From Sphingomonas soli NBRC 100801 (GTDB lineage: Bacteria; Pseudomonadota; Alphaproteobacteria; Sphingomonadales; Sphingomonadaceae), in the NCBI RefSeq assembly GCF_001591025.1, contig NZ_BCTZ01000003.1:278422-342421 (forward strand): a DNA stretch of 64,000 nt, in the 5' to 3' direction. This document shows positions 21,783 through 28,687 of this stretch, in pieces. The translations under genes were made by a program, and so were the position numbers. How positions within the stretch are numbered: the first letter of the stretch is position 1; every line of letters starts with the position of its first letter. The notes under the pieces are model-generated. The model saw nothing but the letters and a program-made list of their open reading frames with translations, was not told the origin of the DNA and searched no databases.

Positions 21783-23087
21783 TCAGGCGGTGGGCGGATT
21801 TGCCGGCAGGATCACCGTGACGCGCAGGCCGCCGATCGGCGAGCGGCTGGCTTCGATGCGGCCGTGATGCGCTTCCACGATGGCGCGCGCGGTGGCGAGG
21901 CCCAGGCCGGACGCTGCGGCTGATTCCTCCGGGCGGCTCGAGCTGCGGTAAAATGGCTCGAACAGCCGCTGCGCCAGCATCACGTCGATTCCCGGGGCAT
22001 TATCGTCGATGATCAGGCGCCACGCATCGCGCGAGCTTTCCAGGCCGAGCACGATTCGGCCGTTGCGCGGCGTATAGCGCAGCGAATTATCGATGAGCGC
22101 GCCGAACAATTGCTCGATCCGCGCGCCATCCCACTTCACCAGGATCGTATATTCGGGAAGCGTGCTGGTCTCCAGGCGGACATGCAGCCCCTCGGCGCGC
22201 GTCTTGTGGGTCCAGATCGCATTGTGGATCAGCGCGCGGGGATCGACCTGTTCAAACGTAACCGGCAGGCGGCCGAGATCGGCGAGGGCGATGGCGCTCA
22301 GATCCTCGGCCATATGAATCAGCCGGTGCGTGTCTTCCTCGATGCCGGTGAGGAGTTCGGGCGGGAGTGGCGGCTCGACCTTGCAGAGTTCGATGAAATG
22401 CTCGCCCATATTCTCGGCGGGGCGCTTGAGCTCGTCGGAGATCGAGACGAGCCAGGTGCGGCGTGCGGTTTCGAGGCGATTGAACTGGCTGGCGATGCGA
22501 TGGAGGTTGCGCATCGTGGCCACCGTTTCGGGTGGGCCCTCCTCTTCGAACTCGATTTCGTGATCGCCGTGCACGACTTCGCGGCTGAGCCGATAGAGCT
22601 CAAGCTGCGGCTTGGTCCAGCGTCGCGCGAAGACATAGGCCGCGACCAGCATCGCGGTGAATAGCGCGAACACGATCAAGCCGATGCCGCCATATTGGAT
22701 CGCGAGATAGCGCCGGTCGGCGTCGGTCAACTGCGCCGGGCTGACAAGGCGGGCAGTCGCGATCGTGCGGCCTTCCACCTGGACCGGGCGCTCCATAATG
22801 GGGGCGCCGCCGGGGCCTGCGATCAACTGGCCCTCTGCGTTCACCAGTGCGACGCGGCCGCCAAGACGCTGCGGATCCAGCTCATTGACCAGTTGATCGA
22901 GCGGACGGCCAGCGCGGGCCGCCTGCGCGGCGGCGAGCGCGAATCCCTCCAGCCGGTCGCGGTCGCGCGCTTCCACCTGGAATGCGCTGGTCTGATGCAG
23001 GAACAGCACCAGCGCGCCGCCTGGCACCACCGAGACAAGCAGTGCCTGCGCGGCGAGTGTCGTGAAAATTCCCGGAAACAGGCGCAA
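21783..23087 (-). CDS. Histidine-kinase-like protein lacking the phospho-acceptor His
   Basis: The product has 434 residues. Two membrane helices (about 12-30 and 134-153) flank a periplasmic domain; a HAMP-like linker and a full ATPase domain follow (DNSLRYTP N box, DDNAPGI G1, RLFEPFYRSS F box, SGLGLATA G2). In the dimerisation helix the expected S-x-x-H-E-L reads SISDELKRPA: residue 218 is Asp (GAC), not His. Autophosphorylation in the normal way should be impossible. No response regulator is adjacent. It may act as a sensor, a partner of another kinase or a degenerate protein. Confidence 0.9.
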   Translation of the reverse strand: MRLFPGIFTTLAAQALLVSVVPGGALVLFLHQTSAFQVEARDRDRLEGFALAAAQAARAGRPLDQLVNELDPQRLGGRVALVNAEGQLIAGPGGAPIMERPVQVEGRTIATARLVSPAQLTDADRRYLAIQYGGIGLIVFALFTAMLVAAYVFARRWTKPQLELYRLSREVVHGDHEIEFEEEGPPETVATMRNLHRIASQFNRLETARRTWLVSISDELKRPAENMGEHFIELCKVEPPLPPELLTGIEEDTHRLIHMAEDLSAIALADLGRLPVTFEQVDPRALIHNAIWTHKTRAEGLHVRLETSTLPEYTILVKWDGARIEQLFGALIDNSLRYTPRNGRIVLGLESSRDAWRLIIDDNAPGIDVMLAQRLFEPFYRSSSRPEESAAASGLGLATARAIVEAHHGRIEASRSPIGGLRVTVILPANPPTA

Positions 23088-23160
23088 AATCTACTCCCCA
23101 TCGCCCATTGGGCCGCCCATCAACCGGGTAGCGCCCCGCGTGACCCGGCACAATCGCGGA

Positions 23161-23373
23161 TCATTCCACAACATCGAAGCTGTCCAAAATCCTGCCCCCT
23201 GCCATGAACACCGCAATCGGGCACAATGCGAAGAACACGAGTCCCAGCGTGCCTGGATAGAGCTTCATGTAATGCACCCCCCGCTCGGTGGCACCGACGG
23301 CCAGGCCATAGATGATCAGATAGGCCTCGAACTTGGTCTTGATCGTGAAGAGGCGGGTTATGCGAGAGAACAT
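23161..23373 (-). CDS. Small conserved membrane protein
   Basis: The product has 70 residues with two hydrophobic segments (FEAYLIIYGLAVGATERG and TLGLVFFALCPIAVFMAGG). I recall similar short proteins in sphingomonads, but no function. It is the last gene that looks clearly chromosomal before the prophage accessory genes begin. Confidence 0.7.
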   Translation of the reverse strand: MFSRITRLFTIKTKFEAYLIIYGLAVGATERGVHYMKLYPGTLGLVFFALCPIAVFMAGGRILDSFDVVE

Positions 23374-23554
23374 GCGCGAGTGTTACGCAAGCGCCGGGCC
23401 AATCGCAGATTCGCGCGATTCCGCGTTAACCGGGATGGTTACCTGTAAATTTACCCGACGGCACGGTTTTCCGCCGTTTCTTGTCGCTGGGTGTGGAAAA
23501 CGCGCGTCCAAACGCACTGAGGGCGCGGGCTGATTGGAAAACCGGGGTGGGGCT

Positions 23555-23740
23555 GTGACGGTCGCTTTGGACGTGGAGCGGCTGCTCCTGACGGCTGCCC
23601 GTAGGCACGCCCTCGCAGACGAGCATGAGGCCAAGGCCGTCGAGATTATCGAGGCTGGCGATCCTGCGCTGGTTGAGCGCGCTGCGGCCCATTTCACGAT
23701 TGCAGCCAGCCTGCGCGGCCGGGCCAGGTTCGTCTCGTGA
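23555..23740 (+). CDS. Small helical hypothetical protein at the prophage left end
   Basis: About 61 residues, Ala-rich and helical (ALDVERLLLTAARRHALADE). The GTG at 23555 follows a GGGGTGGGG purine stretch; a TTG at 23534 is also open. Its TGA overlaps the ATG of the next gene, so it is coupled to the TGT-like gene. It is not recognised. Confidence 0.6.
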   Translation: MTVALDVERLLLTAARRHALADEHEAKAVEIIEAGDPALVERAAAHFTIAASLRGRARFVS

Positions 23741-24438
23741 TGGCGCTCGTCTATCACGGCACCCCTCTGTCGCCACGCGAGGCGCTTATCGCAGCGGGCG
23801 CACGCGCATATTGCGTCAGCTTCTTCCGCCCCGATAGCGTCAATGACGTGGAGGCAATCGCGCCCTTCATCATGTACGACAACGGGGCGTTTTCCTACTG
23901 GATGCAGGCTGTTCGCGCGGGCGTAGATCCGATGGACGCCGGCCGCTTGGATTGGACCCCGTATTATGAATGGCTGGCTGATCGCCTATTTCGTCCTGGT
24001 CGCTGGGCCGTTGTCCCTGATCGTCCCGCGGCACCTTCGCAGATTAACGATGGCCTCCTCAACGAATGGCCGTTCGGAACGTCTCGCGGCGCGCCTGTTT
24101 GGCATATGGACGGGCCTCTGGATCGTCTCGCTCGCCTATGTGAGCGGTTTGATCGCGTCTGCCTTGGCTGGATAGGCGACACGAAGCGAGAGCCGGTGGG
24201 TTGCGATGCCTACCGCCGGCGCATGGACGAAGTGGCCGCCCTTATGGGCAATAGCTGGCACCCATTGCACATGCTGCGCGGCGTCGCAGTCGGCGGGGAC
24301 TATCCGTTCCTGAGCTGTGACAGCACCAGCCTTGCCCAGAACCACCATCGCTATCGCCTGCGCCTGTTCGCCGGGACCGCCGACGAATGGTCGGGCGTGC
24401 GCGCTTACGCCGACAAGCTCGAAAGGCTCGCAGCATGA
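23740..24438 (+). CDS. Phage protein, possible TGT/DpdA-like fold
   Basis: The product has 232 residues. Notable motifs are MALVYHGTPLSP, MYDNGAFSYW, RWAVVPDRPA, GAPVWHMDGPLDRL, WHPLHMLRG and PFLSCDSTSLAQNHHRY. I recall this as a widespread phage family without an assigned function. Its D-S-T-S ending and the order of motifs resemble tRNA-guanine transglycosylase-like proteins such as DpdA, which insert 7-deazaguanines in DNA, but no partner synthesis genes are visible. The function is therefore a guess. It overlaps both neighbours and leads a plus-strand accessory unit. Confidence 0.6.
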   Translation: MALVYHGTPLSPREALIAAGARAYCVSFFRPDSVNDVEAIAPFIMYDNGAFSYWMQAVRAGVDPMDAGRLDWTPYYEWLADRLFRPGRWAVVPDRPAAPSQINDGLLNEWPFGTSRGAPVWHMDGPLDRLARLCERFDRVCLGWIGDTKREPVGCDAYRRRMDEVAALMGNSWHPLHMLRGVAVGGDYPFLSCDSTSLAQNHHRYRLRLFAGTADEWSGVRAYADKLERLAA

Positions 24439-24560
24439 CCGCTGTCCCCATCATGACGCCCGCTTCTCTCAGAGGCGGGGTGAAGTGGAAAACTTCTGAC
24501 GCGCCCATGGCTCTCCCTCCCCAGGCCACTGGGCGCGGTTTCGCGCGGGGGGATTTGTGA
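24435..24560 (+). CDS. Very short coupled ORF
   Basis: 41 codons, beginning at an ATG that overlaps the preceding stop (ATGA) and ending where the methylase GTG begins (GTGA). The double overlap suggests real translation, perhaps to couple the two larger genes. The sequence is unremarkable. Confidence 0.45.
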   Translation: MTAVPIMTPASLRGGVKWKTSDAPMALPPQATGRGFARGDL

Positions 24561-25078
24561 GCCACTGGGAGGCAGCCAAAGGCGCGTCCGACGAATGGTA
24601 CACGCCGGCCTATATTTTCGACGCGCTGGGCGAAATGTTCGACATGGACGTTGCAGCACCACGCCTGATCCCCTCGTGGGTTGGCGACAGGCTGGTTTGC
24701 CAAAACCCAAAAGGCGATCGCCGCTGGCTTTGGAAGGACAGCCTTGAATCTTCATGGAACGGCTTCATCTGGATGAACCCGCCATTCGGTGGGCGCAACT
24801 CTGTGGTTCCTTGGCTCGATAAATTCTTCGCACACGGCAACGGCATCGCACTCACGCCGGATCGTACGTCGGCAGGCTGGTTTCAAGGCGCATGGGCGCG
24901 CGCCGATCTGGCGCTGTTCATGCCTAAGGTCCGGTTCATCCGGCCCGATGGCTCGACAGGGGACCAGCCAAGCAATGGTACATGCCTTTGGGCGGCTGGC
25001 GAGCGCGCGTGCACCGCTCTTCGTCGCGCGGCGCCTGCGCTCGGTATTCTCGCTGCCCCCGTGAAAGCAGCAGCCTAA
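24557..25078 (+). CDS. Phage DNA N6-adenine methyltransferase (Dam-like)
   Basis: The product has 173 residues. DEWYTP (12-17) and the catalytic NPPFGG (from residue 74) match phage N6-adenine methylases of the PF05869 type. ALTPDRTSAGWFQ and KVRFIRPDG are typical of the same family. It would methylate phage DNA, perhaps to evade restriction. GTG start, overlapping the previous short ORF. Confidence 0.85.
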   Translation: MSHWEAAKGASDEWYTPAYIFDALGEMFDMDVAAPRLIPSWVGDRLVCQNPKGDRRWLWKDSLESSWNGFIWMNPPFGGRNSVVPWLDKFFAHGNGIALTPDRTSAGWFQGAWARADLALFMPKVRFIRPDGSTGDQPSNGTCLWAAGERACTALRRAAPALGILAAPVKAAA

Positions 25079-25117
25079 CCCTCCCTCCGGCATTGGCCGC
25101 GCTTGGGAGGGGAATGA

Positions 25118-25513
25118 ATGAAGGAGAATGATGTGAGCCGCTTCTCAGACTTGCCCGTGGATGAGCTTGAGCGGCGGCGCCTCAAGTCGATTGGCGTGAT
25201 GGAAGAGCGGGCTCGCAGTGATTTCGAGCGCCACTATCAAGAGCGATGCGACCGCTTTTACTGGGGACATGGGCGATGCTGCGCGGGATGCGATCATTGG
25301 TCTAGCGAAGCCGGTGATTTCGGAGAGTGCATGTCTGCACCACCAGTTTCCGGGGCAGATGTAGTGCGTAGCTTGGGTTTCACCTTTTGCAGCTACACAC
25401 CGCCACCAGGGCAGCCATTCACGAAGCGCGACCACGTGTGTGGGGCGTTCAAAGACGACTTCGATTGGCAAACTCTTGATCCTGAATATCGCCAGCGGAT
25501 CGGTGCGCCATGA
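25118..25513 (+). CDS. Cys-rich phage hypothetical protein
   Basis: The product has 131 residues with a probable zinc site (RCCAGCDHW, GECMSAPP, CSYTPPP, HVCGAF). The motif order recalls phage accessory proteins with spaced cysteines. Two starts are possible: ATG 25118 with GGAGGGG upstream, or GTG 25133 with AAGGAG six bases upstream. Function is unknown. Confidence 0.65.
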   Translation: MKENDVSRFSDLPVDELERRRLKSIGVMEERARSDFERHYQERCDRFYWGHGRCCAGCDHWSSEAGDFGECMSAPPVSGADVVRSLGFTFCSYTPPPGQPFTKRDHVCGAFKDDFDWQTLDPEYRQRIGAP

Positions 25514-25653
25514 CCGCGCAAGTCGATGAGCGCGCGGAGCGCTGAGACCGCTCGCGGGCTCAGTCCCGCAGGGACGCCAGCGCGGTGCCCGTCAGGGCAT
25601 GCGTCCGAACCCCCAACCCTAGCCTTCGGGCTATGAAGCTGTAGGATATGGGA

Positions 25654-25806
25654 ATGAGTGGATTAGCCAATCAGTGCGTTATGCTGTTTGCGCCGTCATT
25701 GGCGTTCGTCGGTCTGATAATGATCGGGATATTTGTCGCTGGGTTTAGCCTGGGAACCCTCTATCGATCGCATCGCTACAATCGCCGCGACGCAGGCGAT
25801 ACATGA
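25654..25806 (+). CDS. Small single-helix membrane protein
   Basis: 50 residues. One strong hydrophobic helix (MLFAPSLAFVGLIMIGIFV) is followed by a basic tail (YRSHRYNRRD). The ATG at 25654 has AGGA seven bases upstream. Its stop overlaps the next ATG. It could be a holin-like or accessory membrane peptide; there is no direct evidence. Confidence 0.55.
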   Translation: MSGLANQCVMLFAPSLAFVGLIMIGIFVAGFSLGTLYRSHRYNRRDAGDT

Positions 25807-25943
25807 CCCGCGCCGGCGAGAAGCTTTACGGAGATTGGAACCGCCAGATGAACCGAGAGGGTGTATTATCCTCGCGCCGGTTCTGGATTGGGCTCGGGGT
25901 GATGCTGGCGGTTATGGCTGCTGTGTTTGGGGTGGTGGGTTAG
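25803..25943 (+). CDS. Small membrane protein, coupled to the preceding one
   Basis: 46 residues. A polar N terminus (MTRAGEKLYGDWNRQMN) leads to one C-terminal hydrophobic helix (FWIGLGVMLAVMAAVFGVVG). It overlaps the previous stop by ATGA. Function is unknown. Confidence 0.55.
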   Translation: MTRAGEKLYGDWNRQMNREGVLSSRRFWIGLGVMLAVMAAVFGVVG

Positions 25944-26012
25944 TCGCCGCCCCAGCCTTCGATCGCGTCATAGTATGGAAATGCCATTCCCGTTCTCCTG
26001 TTGCTCCAATCG

Positions 26013-26037
26013 AACTATTCGGAAACTCCGAATAGTT
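26013..26037. other. Perfect 10-bp inverted repeat, 5-nt loop
   Basis: AACTATTCGG, AAACT, CCGAATAGTT. It has no T run on either side, so it is not a standard terminator. It covers the 3' end of the weak minus-strand ORF at 26015. From 25944 to 26339 nothing else is convincing. Confidence 0.5.
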
Positions 26038-26341
26038 GCTCCATGGGGAGCGATGCTGCGGCGGCCAAATCGGCGATCTTGCCTATCTCTCGAAGTGCCC
26101 AGGGGCCCTTATCAACAAGCAACGCCGCAGCACCAGTGCTATCAACCGTTACGCGGACCAGTCGTCGGGCTCTCCCAATCTCTGGCAACCGGGGCGGATT
26201 TTCCCGGCCTCTTACTTCCGCGCTCGCAAAGCATTGACCAACTGCGACGGATGCGCCCGCCGGAAGGTTGCCTGACAGCCCCGCACAATATGCCAGAAGC
26301 CCGCTCGACTCGCAACCGAAAACATGGTAGCCGGGGTGCAT
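26015..26341 (-). CDS. Doubtful hypothetical protein
   Basis: 108 codons, ending in the inverted repeat at 26013. The C-terminal part (REIGKIADLAAAASLPMEQL) is protein-like, the N-terminal part less so. It faces the DUF551 gene, sharing two bases of the start codons. No family is recognised. Confidence 0.35.
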   Translation of the reverse strand: MHPGYHVFGCESSGLLAYCAGLSGNLPAGASVAVGQCFASAEVRGRENPPRLPEIGRARRLVRVTVDSTGAAALLVDKGPWALREIGKIADLAAAASLPMEQLFGVSE

Positions 26342-26570
26342 GGCTGACTGGCAACCAATCGACACCGCACCAACGTGGCAGCCTGAGCAGGGTGCTAATA
26401 TCGCGCTTGGGAGACCGGAAGTTATCCTCGGCTGGGCAGGGTCGACGACAGTTCTTCTGGGGTATTGGCACCCCGATAGAAAAGGCGGCGGTTCTTGGGA
26501 GACTTGCGGGACGGGCTTAGTTGCGGCGCATCCTACACATTGGATGCCGATGCCTGTGCCACCGGCCTAA
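26340..26570 (+). CDS. DUF551-type phage protein
   Basis: 76 residues: MADWQPIDTAP at the N terminus, GYWHPDRKGGGSWE in the middle and HPTHWMPMPVPP at the end. This is the standard layout of the DUF551 family, found in many phages and prophages; the function is unknown. Confidence 0.8.
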   Translation: MADWQPIDTAPTWQPEQGANIALGRPEVILGWAGSTTVLLGYWHPDRKGGGSWETCGTGLVAAHPTHWMPMPVPPA

Positions 26571-26582
26571 CCCGGCCCACAA

Positions 26583-26858
26583 CTACTCCATCAACCACTG
26601 CTTAGCTCTCGCCTCACTCCACAGAGGCCGAAATACCGGGGAACAGTAGTAGAACCTGTTCCACCCCTTGCACCCCGGCGAGATCCGGCAAGCACACCGC
26701 CGATCGATAAGCGAGTAATCCCGCCCCAGCGCGTCACACAGTGCTGCTATGTCCAGATCCCGGAAGCCGCATGACTTGGTGCAGAGCGCGCGGACCTCAG
26801 TGCCATGATCGAGCATTGCGCCGAGGGTCAGGGTCCATGCGGGGAAGCGAGTCGGCAT
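26583..26858 (-). CDS. Cys-rich hypothetical protein, end of late operon
   Basis: 91 residues. Cysteines in CTKSCGFRDLD, CDALGRDYS, CACRISPGCKG and YYCSP suggest a metal site. I recall similar short proteins in phages of alphaproteobacteria. It is the last gene of the minus-strand late block and follows the spanin genes. Function is unknown. Confidence 0.65.
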   Translation of the reverse strand: MPTRFPAWTLTLGAMLDHGTEVRALCTKSCGFRDLDIAALCDALGRDYSLIDRRCACRISPGCKGWNRFYYCSPVFRPLWSEARAKQWLME

Positions 26859-26895
26859 CTGGCATGGGTAGAACGAAAGCGGAACGCGGGGCTAG

Positions 26896-27153
26896 CTACT
26901 TCGGCCAGCTCTCGACCAGCAAGCGGCGCTTGCGCTCACACGCAGCCAGCGCGATATCGCCTTCACGGATAGCACTCTCAGCCTGTGCAGCCGTCAGAGG
27001 CCCATCAGGGAGCGGGGAGGGCCTGCACGGCTCCAGCGCCACGCTCGGCGGCGCTGGTATCGTCGCCGGCAAAGAGAGCTTCCCGGTCCCTCCGCACGCC
27101 GTCAACGCGATCGGTAGCAAGGCAGGGAGCAGCACCAGCAGGGGTTTCAGCAT
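26896..27153 (-). CDS. Outer membrane spanin lipoprotein (Rz1-like)
   Basis: 85 residues. The signal MLKPLLVLLPALLPIALTAC has a lipobox with Cys20, followed by a Pro-rich stretch (LPATIPAPPS). It starts inside the Rz-like gene in another frame and extends past its end (149-bp overlap), the classic Rz/Rz1 arrangement. It should join the inner membrane spanin to breach the outer membrane at lysis. Confidence 0.85.
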   Translation of the reverse strand: MLKPLLVLLPALLPIALTACGGTGKLSLPATIPAPPSVALEPCRPSPLPDGPLTAAQAESAIREGDIALAACERKRRLLVESWPK

Positions 27154-27433
27154 ATCGGGTCACCGTTTCGCGGGAGTGGAGGATGATGGGCTCGGCGGCG
27201 GCGGCGCGGGCGGCATAGTCCGCTGTTGCTTCCGCCAAGCGCTTTTCGTTCGCGGCGTATTGTTCGGCGGCTGCGACCTTGGCGCGTTCAATAAGCGCGA
27301 CCTGCTGGAGATAGCGCTTTTCCCAATGCCGGGCATTGCCCCACTGGATAAGCGCGAAGATCAGCGCTGCCCCTACGCCAAGCAGCCACCATTTGCCGCG
27401 CATGAAATCGAGGGCGGCGCCGAGGGGGATCAT
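27005..27433 (-). CDS. Inner membrane spanin (Rz-like)
   Basis: 142 residues from the ATG at 27433. An N-terminal membrane helix (WWLLGVGAALIFALIQW) precedes a long periplasmic coiled coil (QQVALIERAKVAAAEQYAAN). It overlaps the gene upstream by ATGA and contains the start of the Rz1-like gene. It is part of the lysis cassette. Confidence 0.82.
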   Translation of the reverse strand: MIPLGAALDFMRGKWWLLGVGAALIFALIQWGNARHWEKRYLQQVALIERAKVAAAEQYAANEKRLAEATADYAARAAAAEPIILHSRETVTRYAETPAGAAPCLATDRVDGVRRDREALFAGDDTSAAERGAGAVQALPAP

Positions 27434-27696
27434 GGCTGCACCGGTTCCACGCTCACCGGATCGTTCGGGGTGCCAGTGGGCCGCGTGTCCGTATCCTTGG
27501 CCTTTCCGCCCGAGCTGGAGCCGAGCCAGAAGCCAAACGCCAGCACGGCGAAGCTCTTCCATGTGCCGATCACATCGCCCTTGAGCGCGGGGTCACCGGA
27601 CGCCACCGCCCAGACGCTGAAAACCATGTAGCCGAGAATCGCCGCCACACTGGCCGAGACTACGATGCGCTGGTGCGGGATGATCGGACCCGTCAT
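27430..27696 (-). CDS. Small two-helix membrane protein, holin candidate
   Basis: 88 residues with two hydrophobic helices (IVVSASVAAILGYMVFSVW and FAVLAFGFWLGSS) and a charged C-terminal tail. It lies between endolysin and spanins, so a holin role is plausible from position only. It overlaps both neighbours by four bases. Confidence 0.65.
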   Translation of the reverse strand: MTGPIIPHQRIVVSASVAAILGYMVFSVWAVASGDPALKGDVIGTWKSFAVLAFGFWLGSSSGGKAKDTDTRPTGTPNDPVSVEPVQP

Positions 27697-28271
27697 GCCC
27701 AGCCCCCGTCACGCAATGCGCGCTCGAACCACTGCGCGTAATCCTCGATCAAGTCGGCCTTGTCGCGGCCGTTGATGATCGTGCGCGCGTCCATGTATTG
27801 CTTGCGGGTCGCGACGCCCTTGCTCGGCAGCACGTCGCGCAACCTGACGCCGGTGAACCAACCCTCCTCCATCCCGCGCCGCATGATCTTCGCGGCGATA
27901 GCGGGCTCCATGGCGGCGTCGGCATCGGCAAGCAGGCGTCCGCCGAGCCCGAGCTTTTCATCGGCGCGCTTGTAGTTCGGTTCCCAGGTGAGCTGCACGT
28001 AGCCCCGGCCATACCAAGGCCAGTAACGGAGGTGCTTCTTGCGCCAATCCTCGGACAGCCAATAGGCCTCGCGGACGGGCTGCATCGTTCGCGCCGTCTC
28101 ATGCCATGCCGTTGCCAGCATATAGGCGGCGTGCGCGAGAGGGGAGCCCTCTGCGGCTTGCAGGACTTCGGTGAAGCCCTCCACCTGCACCGTCTTGAGC
28201 GGGCCGCATCGGGCGGGATTGCGCACGGTGCAGAAGAAGCTGGCCGCGTCGAATACTGCTGCACGGGTCAT
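27693..28271 (-). CDS. Endolysin, glycoside hydrolase family 19 (chitinase-like)
   Basis: 192 residues. The GH19 catalytic region ATAWHETARTMQPVREA carries Glu58 and Glu68; YGRGYVQLTWEPNY (about 87-100) is the second hallmark. It should cut peptidoglycan glycan strands at the end of the lytic cycle. There is no signal peptide, so it depends on a holin. Confidence 0.92.
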   Translation of the reverse strand: MTRAAVFDAASFFCTVRNPARCGPLKTVQVEGFTEVLQAAEGSPLAHAAYMLATAWHETARTMQPVREAYWLSEDWRKKHLRYWPWYGRGYVQLTWEPNYKRADEKLGLGGRLLADADAAMEPAIAAKIMRRGMEEGWFTGVRLRDVLPSKGVATRKQYMDARTIINGRDKADLIEDYAQWFERALRDGGWA

Positions 28272-28687
28272 TGTGCCCCTCCCAATGGTGCGGCTGCGAT
28301 GATCGCCTTCTCTTGCGCCTCTGCCATCTCCATCGCCGCCAGTTCGGTGCGGATCGATACCAATGCCACCTTCCGGCGCGCGGCAGGCATGTCGAACAGA
28401 TGCAACAGCGCGTAGATCATCGTGCGCTGGTTCTTGTTCACGTGCCGATGCACGCCCAATTCGGCGTCACAGCGCGCCCGCTCTTTTTCGAGGTCGCCTT
28501 CCAGCTTCTCGACGCGCGATTCCAGACGGTTGACCAGAGCGAGGGCAACGTCGTCGGTCTGCTTCCGCTTTCCGCGCGAGTGGTCCAGCCACGTCTTAAG
28601 CATGCCCCCGATGCCAGCGGTGCCGACAAGCGCCATGATGCCCGACACGATCCAAAAGACGTTCGAGTACATGAGTGCGGGCATCAC
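28268..28687 (-). CDS. Membrane-anchored coiled-coil protein, second holin candidate
   Basis: 139 residues. One N-terminal membrane helix (NVFWIVSGIMALVGTAGIGG) is followed by a coiled coil (NRLESRVEKLEGDLEKERAR). Proteins of this layout sit next to endolysins in many phages, and some are called holins. The role is inferred from position. Confidence 0.6.
   Translation of the reverse strand: MMPALMYSNVFWIVSGIMALVGTAGIGGMLKTWLDHSRGKRKQTDDVALALVNRLESRVEKLEGDLEKERARCDAELGVHRHVNKNQRTMIYALLHLFDMPAARRKVALVSIRTELAAMEMAEAQEKAIIAAAPLGGAQ

Noticed and set aside
23966..24175. 69-codon membrane-like ORF inside the TGT-like gene
   Set aside because: Two hydrophobic stretches make it tempting as an embedded holin, but there is no ribosome site and the host frame is clearly coding.
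26013..26037. Intrinsic terminator
   Set aside because: The stem is perfect but no T run follows on either strand, so it is listed only as an inverted repeat.
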